From positions 7,874,001 through 7,938,000 of the forward strand of contig NZ_CP080647.1 in assembly GCF_019599145.1 (NCBI RefSeq): a stretch of 64,000 nt of DNA. Direction: 5' to 3'. The translations under genes were made by a program, and so were the position numbers. Positions 52,118 through 61,575 of this stretch are shown one piece after another (positions within the stretch are counted from its first letter, which is position 1; every line of letters begins with the position of its first letter). Origin of the DNA: Streptomyces akebiae. GTDB taxonomy: Bacteria; Actinomycetota; Actinomycetes; Streptomycetales; Streptomycetaceae. A model generated the notes under the pieces. It made no database searches, was not told where the DNA came from, and saw only the letters and a program-made list of their open reading frames with translations.

Positions 52118-53224
52118 ATGATCGACACGCCGTCCCTCGTGGACCAGTACTGCCACGGCGTACTGCGCACGGAGCTGGGCCTCGGCACCTTCGAGGCCCA
52201 GCTCGCCCGCAGCGAGGGCCCACCGGCCCCCGGCACCACCTTCTTCGACACCCAGACGGGCTTCGCGGTACGCCGCTGGTGCCCGCCCCTGCTGGGCCTG
52301 GAACCGCACTGCCCACCGGCCCGCTACCTCGCCCGGCGCCGCGAACTGGGCGTCCTCGAAGCCGGCCGCAGACTCCTGCGCGGCAGCGGGGTCACCACCT
52401 ACCTCGTCGACACGGGCCTGCCGGGCGACCTCACCGGCCCGCGCGAGATGGCCTCCGCCGGCGACGCGGACGCCCACGAGATCGTCCGCCTCGAACTCCT
52501 CGCCGAACAGGTCGCCGACACCTCCGGCACCGTCGAGTCGTTCCTGGCCAATCTCGCCGAGTCCGTGCACGCCGCCGCCGCGAACGCCGTCGCCTTCGCG
52601 TCGGTCGCGGGCGTACGGCACGGCCTGGCGTTCGCGCCCGAGCCACCCGGCCCCGGCGAGGTGCGCGGCGCGGTGGGGCGCTGGCTCGCCCACCGGCCGG
52701 TCGGCGGGTCGCTCACCGACCCGGTCCTCCTGCGCCATCTGCTGTGGATCGCCGTCGCCTCGGGCCGCCCCCTGCAACTCCACGCGGGCCTCGGCGAACC
52801 GGGCCTGCGGATCGACGCCACCGACCCCGTCCTGCTCACCGACTTCGCCCGTGCCACGGCGGGCCTGGGCACCGACCTGATCCTGCTGCACGGCTACCCC
52901 TACCACCGCCACGCCGCCCACCTCGCCGTCGTCTTCCCGCACGTCTACGCCGACCTGGGCGCCGAACTGGTCCGCACCGGCGCACGGGCCACCGCCGTAC
53001 TCGCCGAGATCCTGGAACTCGCCCCCTTCGGCAAGCTCCTCTTCTCCAGCGGCGCCCACGGTCTGCCCGAGCTGCACGTGGTCGGGGCCCGGCTGTTCCG
53101 CGAGGCGCTGGCACGGGTGCTCGGGACGTGGGTGGCGGAGGGCGCCTGGTCACTGGCGGACGCCCAGCGCGTGGCGGGACTGATCGCGGCCGACAACGCG
53201 CGACGGGTGTACGGGCTGGAGTGA
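52118..53224 (+). CDS. Amidohydrolase-2 family metal-dependent hydrolase
   Basis: A 368-residue TIM-barrel protein. DQYCHGV near the start stands in for the usual HxH/DxH motif, LQLHAGLGEPGL has the strand-5 His, LILLHGYPYHRHAAHLAVVFPHVYADLG matches amidohydrolase-2 enzymes, and LLFSSGAHGLPELH ends the active site. The first metal motif (QYCH rather than HxH) is reduced, so the substrate or metal set may differ from decarboxylase-type members. Substrate unknown. Confidence 0.75.
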   Translation: MIDTPSLVDQYCHGVLRTELGLGTFEAQLARSEGPPAPGTTFFDTQTGFAVRRWCPPLLGLEPHCPPARYLARRRELGVLEAGRRLLRGSGVTTYLVDTGLPGDLTGPREMASAGDADAHEIVRLELLAEQVADTSGTVESFLANLAESVHAAAANAVAFASVAGVRHGLAFAPEPPGPGEVRGAVGRWLAHRPVGGSLTDPVLLRHLLWIAVASGRPLQLHAGLGEPGLRIDATDPVLLTDFARATAGLGTDLILLHGYPYHRHAAHLAVVFPHVYADLGAELVRTGARATAVLAEILELAPFGKLLFSSGAHGLPELHVVGARLFREALARVLGTWVAEGAWSLADAQRVAGLIAADNARRVYGLE

Positions 53225-53269
53225 GCCGCCGGGTGTACGGCGCCCGGGCGGGCTGTACAGACTGGGCGC

Positions 53270-54055
53270 ATGACACGCAGCGACGCGACCGCCGGCTTAC
53301 CCGGCCCTGCCCCCGGCCCTGTCACCGGCACCGGCACAGCGGCTCTGCTCGGCCGCTTCCTCGACGAACTCCGCGCACTCGCCCCGCTCGCCGTCTGGGC
53401 CCACGGCTCCCTCGGCGGGGGCGACTACCGGGAGGGCCGCAGCGACCTGGACCTGATCGCCGTCCTGGACGGCCCGGTCACCACCCGCACCGCGTGGACG
53501 GCCGGACGACTGCACGCCCGGCTGCGCCACCACCCCCTCGCCGCCCTGCTGCACTGCACCTATCTGACGCCGGCCACGGCGGCCGACGCCGAGCGCAGAC
53601 ACCTCACATGGGCGCACGAGCACCTGTTCCGGCGGACGGTCACCCCGGTCACCCGGCGCGAGCTGCACACCTTCGGCCTGGTCCTGCACGGCGAACCGCC
53701 CGGGGCCCTGGTGCCGCCCGTCTCCGACATCGAGCTGGACGCCTTCGTCGTCCGCGACCAGAAGGAGTTCTGGCGCCCGGCGGTGGACAGGGCCCACCTC
53801 TGGGATCGGGACGTCTGGGTCGACCTCGGACTGCTCACCTTCGCCCGCGCCACCGCCACCCTGCGCGACGGCCGCCTGATCTCCAAGCGCGAGGCCCTGG
53901 ACCTGCTGCCCACGCTGGGCGCGCCCGCCGAGGTGGTCGCGGACATCGCGCGGCGCCGGGACGGCGGACCGAGCGAAGAGGTGCCGTACCGGGCCGAGCT
54001 GACCCGGCTGTTCCTCGGACCCGCGATCGACGACCTGGTGGCCGCGTACGGCTGA
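53270..54055 (+). CDS. Nucleotidyltransferase-domain protein
   Basis: A 261-residue protein with the polymerase-beta-type site HGSLGGGDYREGRSDLDLIAVL (GS and two Asp), then helical regions like those of aminoglycoside adenylyltransferases and DUF4111-type proteins (VRDQKEFWRPAVDRAHLW, RDGRLISKREALDLL). It may transfer a nucleotide to a small molecule or RNA; the acceptor is unknown. TACAGA 8 bases before ATG suggests a near-leaderless start. The stop lies 1 base from the convergent ctaA stop. Confidence 0.75.
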   Translation: MTRSDATAGLPGPAPGPVTGTGTAALLGRFLDELRALAPLAVWAHGSLGGGDYREGRSDLDLIAVLDGPVTTRTAWTAGRLHARLRHHPLAALLHCTYLTPATAADAERRHLTWAHEHLFRRTVTPVTRRELHTFGLVLHGEPPGALVPPVSDIELDAFVVRDQKEFWRPAVDRAHLWDRDVWVDLGLLTFARATATLRDGRLISKREALDLLPTLGAPAEVVADIARRRDGGPSEEVPYRAELTRLFLGPAIDDLVAAYG

Positions 54056-54056
54056 C

Positions 54057-55067
54057 TCAGCCGCGCGCCGCGACCGGCGCCTGTGCCGCCGGAGCGGGCG
54101 CGTCGACCTCGTCCACCGGCCGTTCCCGCAGCGACAGCAGCACCCGGAGGGTCGCGATCCACACCAGGCACGAGCCGAACATATGGGCGCCGACCAGGAC
54201 CTCGGGGAGGTCGGTGAAGTACTGCACATAGCCGAGGAGGCCCTGCGCGAGGAGGATCAGGAACAGGTCGCGGGTGCGGCGCAGCGGACCGGCGGGGGCG
54301 TCCACGGCCTTGAGCACGAACCACAGGGCGAAGGCCAGCGTCACCACGATCCAGGCCAGCACGGCGTGCAGCTTGGTGACGTTCTCCCAGTTCAACGGGA
54401 TGCGCTCGACCTCGCTGGAGTCACCCGCGTGCGGGCCCGCGCCCGTGACGACCGTGCCCACCGCGATCAGCAGCAGCGTCACGCCGACCAGGACCCACAC
54501 CAACTGCCGCACCGCCTGGCCGACCAGCGGACGCGGGGCCGAGTCGCCCTCGCCGGTGCGGTGCCACATCACGGCGGCGACGGCGATCAGCGCGGTCGAC
54601 AGCATGAAGTGCGCGGCCACCGTGTACGGGTTGAGACCGACCAGCACGACGATGCCGCCGAGCACCGCGTTGCCCATGACGACCCAGAACTGGGTCCAGC
54701 CCAGCCGGGTGAGGTCGCGCCGGTACGGCTTCTGGGAGCGGGCGGCGACGATCGCCCAGCCGACCGCCGCGCACAGCACGTACGTCAGCAGGCGGTTGCC
54801 GAACTCGATGTAGCCGTGGACACCCATCTCACGGGTGGCGGTGAGCGAGTCGTCGGTGCACTTGGGCCAGGTCGGGCAGCCGAGGCCCGACCCGGTGAGC
54901 CGTACGGCACCGCCGGTCACCACGATGACCACCGCCATGACGAGGGCGGCGAGGGCCGCGCGCCGGACCGTTCTGGGGTCCGGGGTCCAGCGTTCGGCGA
55001 TGAAGGCGAGCGGGTTGCGCGCGGCGGAGACGAGGTCGTCACGGGTCACTTTCGGCACGCCCCCCAT
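54057..55067 (-). CDS. ctaA: Haem A synthase (CtaA/COX15 type)
   Basis: A 336-residue membrane enzyme oxidising haem O to haem A for the aa3 oxidase; it is the natural partner of ctaB 3.5 kb away. Eight hydrophobic helices are visible, with VVTGGAVRLTGSGLGCPTWPKC, the haem-ligand IEFGNRLLTY, LGGIVVLVGLNPYTVAAHFMLS and LHAVLAWIVV. I take ATG 55067; an ATG at 55118 is possible but adds 17 basic, non-conserved residues. Confidence 0.93.
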   Translation of the reverse strand: MGGVPKVTRDDLVSAARNPLAFIAERWTPDPRTVRRAALAALVMAVVIVVTGGAVRLTGSGLGCPTWPKCTDDSLTATREMGVHGYIEFGNRLLTYVLCAAVGWAIVAARSQKPYRRDLTRLGWTQFWVVMGNAVLGGIVVLVGLNPYTVAAHFMLSTALIAVAAVMWHRTGEGDSAPRPLVGQAVRQLVWVLVGVTLLLIAVGTVVTGAGPHAGDSSEVERIPLNWENVTKLHAVLAWIVVTLAFALWFVLKAVDAPAGPLRRTRDLFLILLAQGLLGYVQYFTDLPEVLVGAHMFGSCLVWIATLRVLLSLRERPVDEVDAPAPAAQAPVAARG

Positions 55068-55136
55068 CGTAGGCCGCCGCTTGTGCACGTATTCACGAGG
55101 GGTGCGGGCCATTGCCACGCCTCCTGTGACCTGCGG

Positions 55137-55916
55137 CTACTCCCAGCGGAAGAAGCGTGCCGCCGCGCCCAGCCCGAGCACCGCCCACCCGGCGAGAATC
55201 CCGAGGTCGCCCCACGGCACCCCGGCGCCGTGCTGCAGGACGTCCCGCAGCCCGTCCGACAGGGCCGCGATCGGCAGCAGCCCGAGCACGCTCTGCGCCG
55301 CGTCCGGGAACTTCTCCAGCGGGACCACGACGCCACCGCCCACCAGCAGCAGCAGGAAGACGAGGTTCGCCGCCGCCAGCGTCGCCTCCGCCTTCAGCGT
55401 GCCCGCCATCAGCAGACCGAGGCCCGAGAAGGCGGCCGTGCCGAGGACCAGCAGGAGCAGTACGGCGAAGGGGTTCCCGTGCGGGTTCCAGCCCATCGCG
55501 AAGGCGATCACCGTGAGCAGGACGACCTGGAGGGCCTCCGTGACCAGCACGGACAGGGTCTTCGCCGCCATCAGGCCCCAGCGGGGGAGCGGTGAGACCG
55601 CCAGCCGCTTCAGCACGCCGTAGCGGCGCTCGAAGCCGGTGGCGATGGCCTGGCCGGTGAACGCCGTCGACATCACGGCGAGTGCCAGGACGCCGGGCGC
55701 CAGGAAATCGACCGCCTCGCCCTCACCCGTGTCGACGATGTCCACCGAGCCGAACAGCACCAGCAGCAGCGTCGGGATGACGACCGTCAGGAGCAGCTGC
55801 TCGCCGTTGCGCAGCAGCATCCTCGTCTCCAGCGCCGCCTGCGCCGCGATCATGCGGGGGAGCGGGGCGGCCCCCGGCTTCGGTGTGTAGGCGCCCGTGC
55901 CCGTACGCGCGCTCAT
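55137..55916 (-). CDS. ABC-2 type transporter permease
   Basis: A 259-residue integral membrane protein with six helices. The MLLRNGEQLLLTVVIPTLLLVLFGS start, the YGVLKRLAVSPLPRW loop and LLLLVGGGVVVPLEKFP are typical of ABC-2 exporters. It overlaps the ATPase gene by 4 bases, so the two form one exporter. The cargo is unknown; drug or lipid export are common for the class. Confidence 0.9.
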   Translation of the reverse strand: MSARTGTGAYTPKPGAAPLPRMIAAQAALETRMLLRNGEQLLLTVVIPTLLLVLFGSVDIVDTGEGEAVDFLAPGVLALAVMSTAFTGQAIATGFERRYGVLKRLAVSPLPRWGLMAAKTLSVLVTEALQVVLLTVIAFAMGWNPHGNPFAVLLLLVLGTAAFSGLGLLMAGTLKAEATLAAANLVFLLLLVGGGVVVPLEKFPDAAQSVLGLLPIAALSDGLRDVLQHGAGVPWGDLGILAGWAVLGLGAAARFFRWE

Positions 55917-56836
55917 GAACGCAGCTCCTTGCCCGTGAGCTCCAGGAAGACGTCTTCGAGGGTGTGCCGTTCCACCGAGATCCGGTCCGGCATCACCCCG
56001 TGCTGGGCGCACCAGGAGGTGACGGTCGCGAGGAGCTGCGGATCGATCTTGCCGGTCACCCGGTACACACCGGGTGTCGGTTCTTCGGCGGTGGAGTCCG
56101 CCGGCAGCGCCTTCAGCAGGGAGGCGACGTCGAGGGCCGGGCGGCCGGTGAAGCGCAGGGTGTTCTCGGCGCCGCCCCGGCACAGCGCCTCGGGCGACCC
56201 CTGGGCCATGACCCTGCCGCCGTCGATGATCGCGACGTCGTCCGCGAGCTGTTCGGCCTCGTCCATGTAGTGGGTGGTGAGGATGACCGAGACCCCGTCC
56301 GCGCGCAGGTCCCGGACCAGCTCCCAGGTGGCCCGGCGGGCCTGCGGGTCGAGGCCGGCGGTCGGCTCGTCGAGGAAGACCAGCTCGGGCCGGCCGACGA
56401 CGGCCATCGCGAGGGCGAGCCGCTGCTGCTGACCGCCGGAGAGCCGTCGGTACGTCGTACGGCCGCAGCTGCCGAGGCCCAGGCGCTCGACGAGGGCGTC
56501 CACGTCGAGGGGATGGGCGTGCAGCTTGGCCACGTGGCGGAGCATCTCGTCGGCGCGGGCGCCGGAGTAGACACCGCCGGACTGGAGCATCACGCCTATC
56601 CGGGGGCGCAGCGCGGCGGCCTCGCGGACCGGGTCGAGGCCGAGTACGGAGACCGAGCCGGAGTCCGGTTTCCGGTATCCCTCGCAGGTCTCGATCGTGG
56701 TCGTCTTGCCCGCGCCGTTCGGCCCGAGCACGGCGGTCACGCCCACCCCGGCCACCAGGTCCAGGCCGTCCACCGCGGTCTTGTCGCCGTACCGCTTCAC
56801 CAGGGACCGGACCTGGACCACGGGGTCACTTCGCAT
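55913..56836 (-). CDS. ABC transporter ATP-binding protein
   Basis: A 307-residue ATPase of the DrrA/ABC-2 class. Walker A GPNGAGKTTT is at residues 38-47, the signature LSGGQQQRLALAMAVVG is followed by LVFLDEPTAGLDPQ (Walker B), and the H-loop is in LTTHYMDEAEQLADDVAI. A C-terminal domain of about 90 residues follows. ATG 56836 has TAGACT 7 bases upstream and no ribosome site, so a leaderless mRNA is likely and the longer in-frame start is not needed. Confidence 0.93.
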   Translation of the reverse strand: MRSDPVVQVRSLVKRYGDKTAVDGLDLVAGVGVTAVLGPNGAGKTTTIETCEGYRKPDSGSVSVLGLDPVREAAALRPRIGVMLQSGGVYSGARADEMLRHVAKLHAHPLDVDALVERLGLGSCGRTTYRRLSGGQQQRLALAMAVVGRPELVFLDEPTAGLDPQARRATWELVRDLRADGVSVILTTHYMDEAEQLADDVAIIDGGRVMAQGSPEALCRGGAENTLRFTGRPALDVASLLKALPADSTAEEPTPGVYRVTGKIDPQLLATVTSWCAQHGVMPDRISVERHTLEDVFLELTGKELRS

Positions 56837-56846
56837 GGGCCCGAGT

Positions 56847-57680
56847 CTAGGTACGCGGCCGGGTGCCGAGGCGGGCGGGTCCGGAGATCTCCTCCTCACG
56901 GGGACGGTGCACGGGGAGCCAGCGCTCGGCGTACGCCACCGCGTCGGCCACCGGGAACAGCCGTACGTCCGCCGCGCCCGCCCTGGCCCGCGGGATGCCG
57001 CGGTCGCGTTCGAAGTCGTACCCGAGTTCGTCGAACCGGTCCGAGTCGATCGACACCTCGGTCACCACCTCCCAGCCGTCAGGGCCCGGCCTGCCGACCT
57101 CGACCAGCGGCGCGGGGATCCGGTACTCGGCCAGGTGGAAGCAGGTGCAGGCGTCGTAGCCGGCGCCGAGCAGCAGGACCCGGGCGCCCGCCGCCTCCAG
57201 CCGGGCCAGGGGGCTGCGCTCGCCCAGGCGGCAGTCGGGGGCGTGGTCCGCGAGGATCGCCGCCGCGCCCGGGCCGATCGCCGCGAAGGACGTCTGGGGG
57301 TGTGCGCTGCGCAGGGCGCCCGGCCAGGTCCGCACCGTCTCGGGGACCACCCCGACCCCGCGGGTGGGGGTGAGCGCCGGGTCGTAGCGGGGCATGGTCG
57401 CCCGAATGGTCTCCCACCACTCCTCGGGCACCGGCGGACGCGCCCAGAGCGCGGGGTCCGAGAGGTCGCCGGACTGGCTGGGAACGACCAGGGTGCCGTC
57501 CGGGCCGAGTGCGTCGAGCAGCGCGTGCACGACCGTCACGGCGCCTCCGCAGACCCAGCCGAGCGAGCTGAGCGATGAGTGCACGAGGAGGGTCTCGCCG
57601 GGCTCGACACCGGCGGCGCGCAGGTCCGCCGCCAAGCCGGCGCGGGTGACAAGTGGGCCGGTGGGAGGGGTTGTCGACAT
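56847..57680 (-). CDS. AAC(3)-family N-acetyltransferase
   Basis: A 277-residue protein of the aminoglycoside 3-N-acetyltransferase family. [29 protein letters not shown] (acetyl-CoA site), [27 protein letters not shown] (as [12 protein letters not shown]) and [18 protein letters not shown] are present. It is divergent from the suf operon and not part of a resistance cluster. Many chromosomal members of the family in Streptomyces are cryptic or act on other amines, so antibiotic resistance should not be assumed. Confidence 0.88.
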   Translation of the reverse strand: MSTTPPTGPLVTRAGLAADLRAAGVEPGETLLVHSSLSSLGWVCGGAVTVVHALLDALGPDGTLVVPSQSGDLSDPALWARPPVPEEWWETIRATMPRYDPALTPTRGVGVVPETVRTWPGALRSAHPQTSFAAIGPGAAAILADHAPDCRLGERSPLARLEAAGARVLLLGAGYDACTCFHLAEYRIPAPLVEVGRPGPDGWEVVTEVSIDSDRFDELGYDFERDRGIPRARAGAADVRLFPVADAVAYAERWLPVHRPREEEISGPARLGTRPRT

Positions 57681-57754
57681 GGTGTGGCAGTCTTCCCGAG
57701 CCGCCTTCGCGGCGCCACCGTTTTGATCGATCGGTGATCGTTTCCCCAGGTCAG

Positions 57755-57770
57755 CTTAGGTATGCCTAAG
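57755..57770. promoter_or_regulatory. TTAGG/CCTAA palindrome, iron-box-like
   Basis: CTTAGG-TATG-CCTAAG is a perfect 6+6 inverted repeat with a 4-base spacer. The half-sites match those of DtxR/IdeR iron boxes, although the full 19-bp consensus is matched at only about 12 positions. It lies 70 bases upstream of sufR in the region shared with the acetyltransferase gene. Confidence 0.45.
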
Positions 57771-57827
57771 TGATGCACGGCACCGCCGGTCGCCCGGACG
57801 CGGCTTGCCCAGCTCTGAGGAATTACG

Positions 57828-57841
57828 CAACAATGGCGTTG
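57828..57841. promoter_or_regulatory. SufR-type operator CAAC-N6-GTTG
   Basis: CAAC-AATGGC-GTTG fits the 14-bp palindrome I recall being reported for Streptomyces SufR. It ends on the first base of the sufR GTG start, so bound repressor would block initiation of the whole operon. Confidence 0.65.
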
Positions 57842-58575
57842 TGAAAAACGTCGGCGAGGCCCCGCAGGAGGAACTCGCGACCGGTGAGCGGTCCACCCGC
57901 AACCGGGTCGCGCGGTCCATCCTGTCCCACGGCCCGTCCACGGTGGCCGACCTCGCCGGGCGTCTGGGGCTGACCCAGGCGGCTGTTCGTCGGCACCTCG
58001 ACGCACTGGTCTCCGACGATGTCGTCCAACCCCGTGAGCAGCGCGTCTACGGCACGCGTACCCGCGGGCGCCCGGCCAAGGTGTTCGCCCTGACGGCCTG
58101 CGGCCGGGACGCCTTCGACCAGTCGTACGACAAGCTCGCCGCCGACGCGCTCCGCTGGATCGCCGACCAGGAGGGTGGGGAGCAGGCGGTCGCCGCCTTC
58201 GCCCGCGCCCGGGTCGCCGCCCAGGCCGGGGCCTACCGCGCGGCTGTCGAGGCCGCGGACCCCGAAGCGAGGACCGAAGCCCTGGCCAAGGCCTTGAGTG
58301 CCGACGGGTACGCTGCTACGGCACGCAGTGCCCCCCACCCCCACCAGGGTGAGCAGCTCTGCCAGCACCACTGCCCGGTAGCCCATGTCGCCGAGCAGTT
58401 CCCGCAGCTCTGCGAGGCCGAGACCGAGCTCTTCGCCGAACTGCTCGGTACGCACGTCCAGCGGCTGGCCACCATCGCCCACGGCGACGGTGTCTGCACG
58501 ACGTTCATCCCCAGAGTTACCAAGACAGCCAACGACACCGCATCTGCAAGTACCGCCGGGAGGAACCCCGCATGA
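57841..58575 (+). CDS. sufR: SufR, iron-sulphur-cluster-sensing repressor of the suf operon
   Basis: A 244-residue regulator with an N-terminal winged HTH ([33 protein letters not shown]) and a C-terminal sensor with Cys174, Cys178 and Cys191 ([19 protein letters not shown]), plus Cys219, suited to hold a [4Fe-4S] cluster. The holo-form represses the operon and loss of the cluster relieves it. GTG 57841 gives the conserved KNVGEA start; an ATG 36 bases upstream (57805) is possible but would place the operator inside the gene. It overlaps sufB by 4 bases. Confidence 0.93.
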   Translation: MKNVGEAPQEELATGERSTRNRVARSILSHGPSTVADLAGRLGLTQAAVRRHLDALVSDDVVQPREQRVYGTRTRGRPAKVFALTACGRDAFDQSYDKLAADALRWIADQEGGEQAVAAFARARVAAQAGAYRAAVEAADPEARTEALAKALSADGYAATARSAPHPHQGEQLCQHHCPVAHVAEQFPQLCEAETELFAELLGTHVQRLATIAHGDGVCTTFIPRVTKTANDTASASTAGRNPA

Positions 58576-59996
58576 CGCTCCCCATCGAGGAGACTGCCCA
58601 CCCCGAGCTCGAGGGTCTGGGCAACTACGAATACGGCTGGGCCGACTCCGACGTGGCCGGTGCATCTGCCAAGCGCGGTATCAACGAGGACGTCGTCCGC
58701 GACATCTCCGCCAAGAAGAACGAGCCGGAGTGGATGACCAAGCTCCGTCTCAAGGGCCTGCGCCTGTTCGAGAAGAAGCCCATGCCGAACTGGGGCTCGG
58801 ACCTGTCGGGCATCGACTTCGACAACATCAAGTACTTCGTGCGCTCCACGGAGAAGCAGGCGGAGTCCTGGGAGGACCTGCCCGAGGACATCAAGAACAC
58901 GTACGACAAGCTCGGCATCCCCGAGGCGGAGAAGCAGCGTCTCGTCGCGGGCGTCGCGGCCCAGTACGAGTCCGAGGTCGTCTACCACCAGATCCGCGAG
59001 GACCTGGAGGAGCAGGGCGTCATCTTCCTCGACACCGACACCGCGCTCAAGGAGCACCCGGAGCTCTTCAAGGAGTACTTCGGGACGGTCATCCCGGTCG
59101 GTGACAACAAGTTCGCGTCGCTGAACACCGCGGTGTGGTCCGGCGGCTCCTTCATCTACGTGCCGAAGGGTGTGCACGTCGAGATTCCGCTCCAGGCCTA
59201 CTTCCGTATCAACACGGAGAACATGGGCCAGTTCGAGCGGACGCTGATCATCGTCGACGAGGACGCCTACGTCCACTACGTCGAGGGCTGTACGGCTCCG
59301 ATCTACAAGTCGGACTCCCTGCACTCCGCGGTGGTCGAGATCATCGTGAAGAAGGGCGCCCGCTGCCGCTACACGACCATCCAGAACTGGTCGAACAACG
59401 TCTACAACCTGGTCACCAAGCGCGCCGTGGCGTACGAGGGCGCGACCATGGAGTGGATCGACGGCAACATCGGCTCCAAGGTCACCATGAAGTACCCGGC
59501 CGTCTACCTGATGGGCGAGCACGCCAAGGGCGAGACCCTCTCCATCGCCTTCGCGGGCGAGGGCCAGCACCAGGACGCCGGCTCCAAGATGGTCCACATG
59601 GCGCCGAACACCTCGTCCAACATCGTGTCGAAGTCCGTGGCGCGTGGCGGTGGCCGTACCTCCTACCGCGGTCTGGTAGAGATCGGCGAGGGCGCCGCCG
59701 GATCCAAGTCGAACGTGCTGTGCGACGCCCTTCTCGTCGACACCATCTCCCGTTCCGACACCTACCCGTACGTCGACGTCCGTGAGGACGACGTGTCCAT
59801 GGGCCACGAGGCGACCGTCTCCAAGGTCTCCGAGGACCAGCTCTTCTACCTGATGAGCCGCGGTCTGAGCGAGTTCGAGGCGATGGCGATGATCGTGCGC
59901 GGCTTCGTCGAGCCGATCGCGAAGGAACTGCCCATGGAGTACGCCCTGGAGCTCAACCGGCTGATCGAGCTGCAGATGGAAGGCGCGGTCGGCTAA
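58572..59996 (+). CDS. sufB: Fe-S cluster scaffold protein SufB
   Basis: A 474-residue beta-helix scaffold on which SufBCD assembles iron-sulphur clusters. It has the N-terminal [34 protein letters not shown], the central [48 protein letters not shown] with conserved Cys, and C-terminal [27 protein letters not shown]. It is full length. Its ATG overlaps sufR. Confidence 0.98.
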   Translation: MTLPIEETAHPELEGLGNYEYGWADSDVAGASAKRGINEDVVRDISAKKNEPEWMTKLRLKGLRLFEKKPMPNWGSDLSGIDFDNIKYFVRSTEKQAESWEDLPEDIKNTYDKLGIPEAEKQRLVAGVAAQYESEVVYHQIREDLEEQGVIFLDTDTALKEHPELFKEYFGTVIPVGDNKFASLNTAVWSGGSFIYVPKGVHVEIPLQAYFRINTENMGQFERTLIIVDEDAYVHYVEGCTAPIYKSDSLHSAVVEIIVKKGARCRYTTIQNWSNNVYNLVTKRAVAYEGATMEWIDGNIGSKVTMKYPAVYLMGEHAKGETLSIAFAGEGQHQDAGSKMVHMAPNTSSNIVSKSVARGGGRTSYRGLVEIGEGAAGSKSNVLCDALLVDTISRSDTYPYVDVREDDVSMGHEATVSKVSEDQLFYLMSRGLSEFEAMAMIVRGFVEPIAKELPMEYALELNRLIELQMEGAVG

Positions 59997-60057
59997 GGCC
60001 TGCCCTCCATCACCAGCTAGCGAAATCTGACGTAGGAAAGAGAGCAGACCGACAGCC

Positions 60058-61251
60058 ATGGCTGAGGCTCAGAACATCCCCGTGGGGTCCACCACCGCGG
60101 GCCAGATCGCGGTGGCCGCAGAGTCGACCGTCGCCACGCGCATGAGCGCGCCCCCGTCCTTCGACGTGGCGGACTTCCCCGTGCCGCACGGCCGCGAGGA
60201 GGAGTGGCGGTTCACCCCGCTGGAGCGCCTGCGCGGGCTGCACGACGGCACCGCCGTCGCCACCGGCCCCGGTGTGAAGGTCGACGTCCACGTGCCCGAC
60301 GGCGTCGTCGAGGAGCTCGTCGGCCGTGACGACCCGCGCCTCGGCAAGGCCGGCACCCCCGTGGACCGCGTCGCCGCCCAGGCGTACTCGGCCTTCGAGC
60401 GGGCCGGAGTCGTCTCCGTCCCCAAGGAGACGGTCCTCACCGAGCCGATCCGCATCGCCGTGCACGGCGAGGGCGGCGTGGCCTACGGTCACCAGCTCAT
60501 CGAGCTGGGCAACTTCGCCGAGGCCGTCGTGGTCATCGACCACACGGGCGACGCGGTGATGGCCGCCAACGTCGACTTCGTCCTCGGTGACGGCGCCAAG
60601 CTGACCGTCGTCTCCGTCCAGGACTGGGACGACACGGCCGTCCACGTGGCCCAGCACAACGCCCTCATCGGCCGGGACGCGAGCTTCAAGTCGGTCGTGG
60701 TGACCTTCGGCGGCGACGTCGTCCGCCTCCACCCCCGTGTCTCCTACGCCGGAACCGGCGGCGAGGCCGAGCTGTTCGGGCTCTACTTCACCGACAAGGG
60801 GCAGCACCAGGAGCACCGCCTCCTGGTCGACCACAACACCCCGCACTGCAAGTCGAACGTGGTCTACAAGGGCGCGCTCCAGGGCGACGGCGCCCACGCG
60901 GTCTGGGTCGGCGACGTGCTGATCGAGGCCAAGGCCGAGGGCACCGACACCTACGAGATGAACCGGAACCTGGTCCTCACGGACGGCGCCCGGGTCGACT
61001 CGGTGCCGAACCTGGAGATCGAGACCGGCGAGATCGTCGGCGCCGGACACGCCTCGGCGACCGGCCGCTTCGACGACGAGCAGCTCTTCTACCTGATGGC
61101 CCGCGGCATCCCGGCCGACGAGGCCCGCCGCCTCGTCGTCCGCGGCTTCTTCGCCGAGCTGGTCCAGCAGATCGGTGTGGACGACATCCAGGAACGCCTT
61201 CTCGCGAAGATCGACGAGGAGCTGGAGACCGTGTCTGGATCGGGTCGATGA
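60058..61251 (+). CDS. sufD: Fe-S cluster assembly protein SufD
   Basis: A 397-residue paralogue of SufB that completes the SufBC2D scaffold. The C-terminal core has HCKSNVVYKGALQGDGAHAVWVGDVLIEAKAEGTDTYEMNRNLVLTDGARVDSVPNLEIE and the shared end GHASATGRFDDEQLFYLMARGI. It starts at ATG 60058 after AGGAAAGAGAG, 61 bases past sufB, and overlaps the Rieske gene by 4 bases. Confidence 0.97.
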   Translation: MAEAQNIPVGSTTAGQIAVAAESTVATRMSAPPSFDVADFPVPHGREEEWRFTPLERLRGLHDGTAVATGPGVKVDVHVPDGVVEELVGRDDPRLGKAGTPVDRVAAQAYSAFERAGVVSVPKETVLTEPIRIAVHGEGGVAYGHQLIELGNFAEAVVVIDHTGDAVMAANVDFVLGDGAKLTVVSVQDWDDTAVHVAQHNALIGRDASFKSVVVTFGGDVVRLHPRVSYAGTGGEAELFGLYFTDKGQHQEHRLLVDHNTPHCKSNVVYKGALQGDGAHAVWVGDVLIEAKAEGTDTYEMNRNLVLTDGARVDSVPNLEIETGEIVGAGHASATGRFDDEQLFYLMARGIPADEARRLVVRGFFAELVQQIGVDDIQERLLAKIDEELETVSGSGR

Positions 61252-61568
61252 CCACCTACGTACGCGCCTGCGGGCTGAGCGAGCTGGAGGAGGACACCCC
61301 GAAGCGGGTGGAACTCGACGGCACGCCGGTCTCGGTCGTGCGGACCGAGGGCGAGGTGTTCGCCATCCACGACATCTGCTCCCACGCGAACGTCTCGCTC
61401 TCCGAGGGCGAGGTGGAGGACTGTCAGATCGAGTGCTGGCTGCACGGCTCCGCGTTCGACCTCAGAACCGGCAAGCCGTCCGGCCTACCCGCGACGCGCC
61501 CCGTCCCCGTTTACCCCGTAAAGATCGAAGGGGACGACGTGCTCGTCTCCCTCACCCAGGAGTCCTGA
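61248..61568 (+). CDS. Rieske-type ferredoxin in the suf operon
   Basis: A 106-residue Rieske [2Fe-2S] protein of the non-haem oxygenase ferredoxin type. Cluster ligands are Cys44 and His46 (CSHANVSL) and Cys63 and His66 (CWLHGSAFDLRTG). It overlaps sufD and lies 7 bases before sufC. It is regularly found at this place in actinobacterial suf operons, where it may supply electrons for cluster assembly, but its exact role is not established. Confidence 0.93.
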   Translation: MTTYVRACGLSELEEDTPKRVELDGTPVSVVRTEGEVFAIHDICSHANVSLSEGEVEDCQIECWLHGSAFDLRTGKPSGLPATRPVPVYPVKIEGDDVLVSLTQES

Positions 61569-61575
61569 GGCACCC

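Noticed and set aside
56847..57680. The AAC(3)-family gene as an aminoglycoside resistance determinant of a producer
   Set aside because: No aminoglycoside cluster is present and chromosomal family members often lack that activity.
57833..57844. ATG at 57833 as the sufR start
   Set aside because: It is in another frame and meets a stop after three codons.
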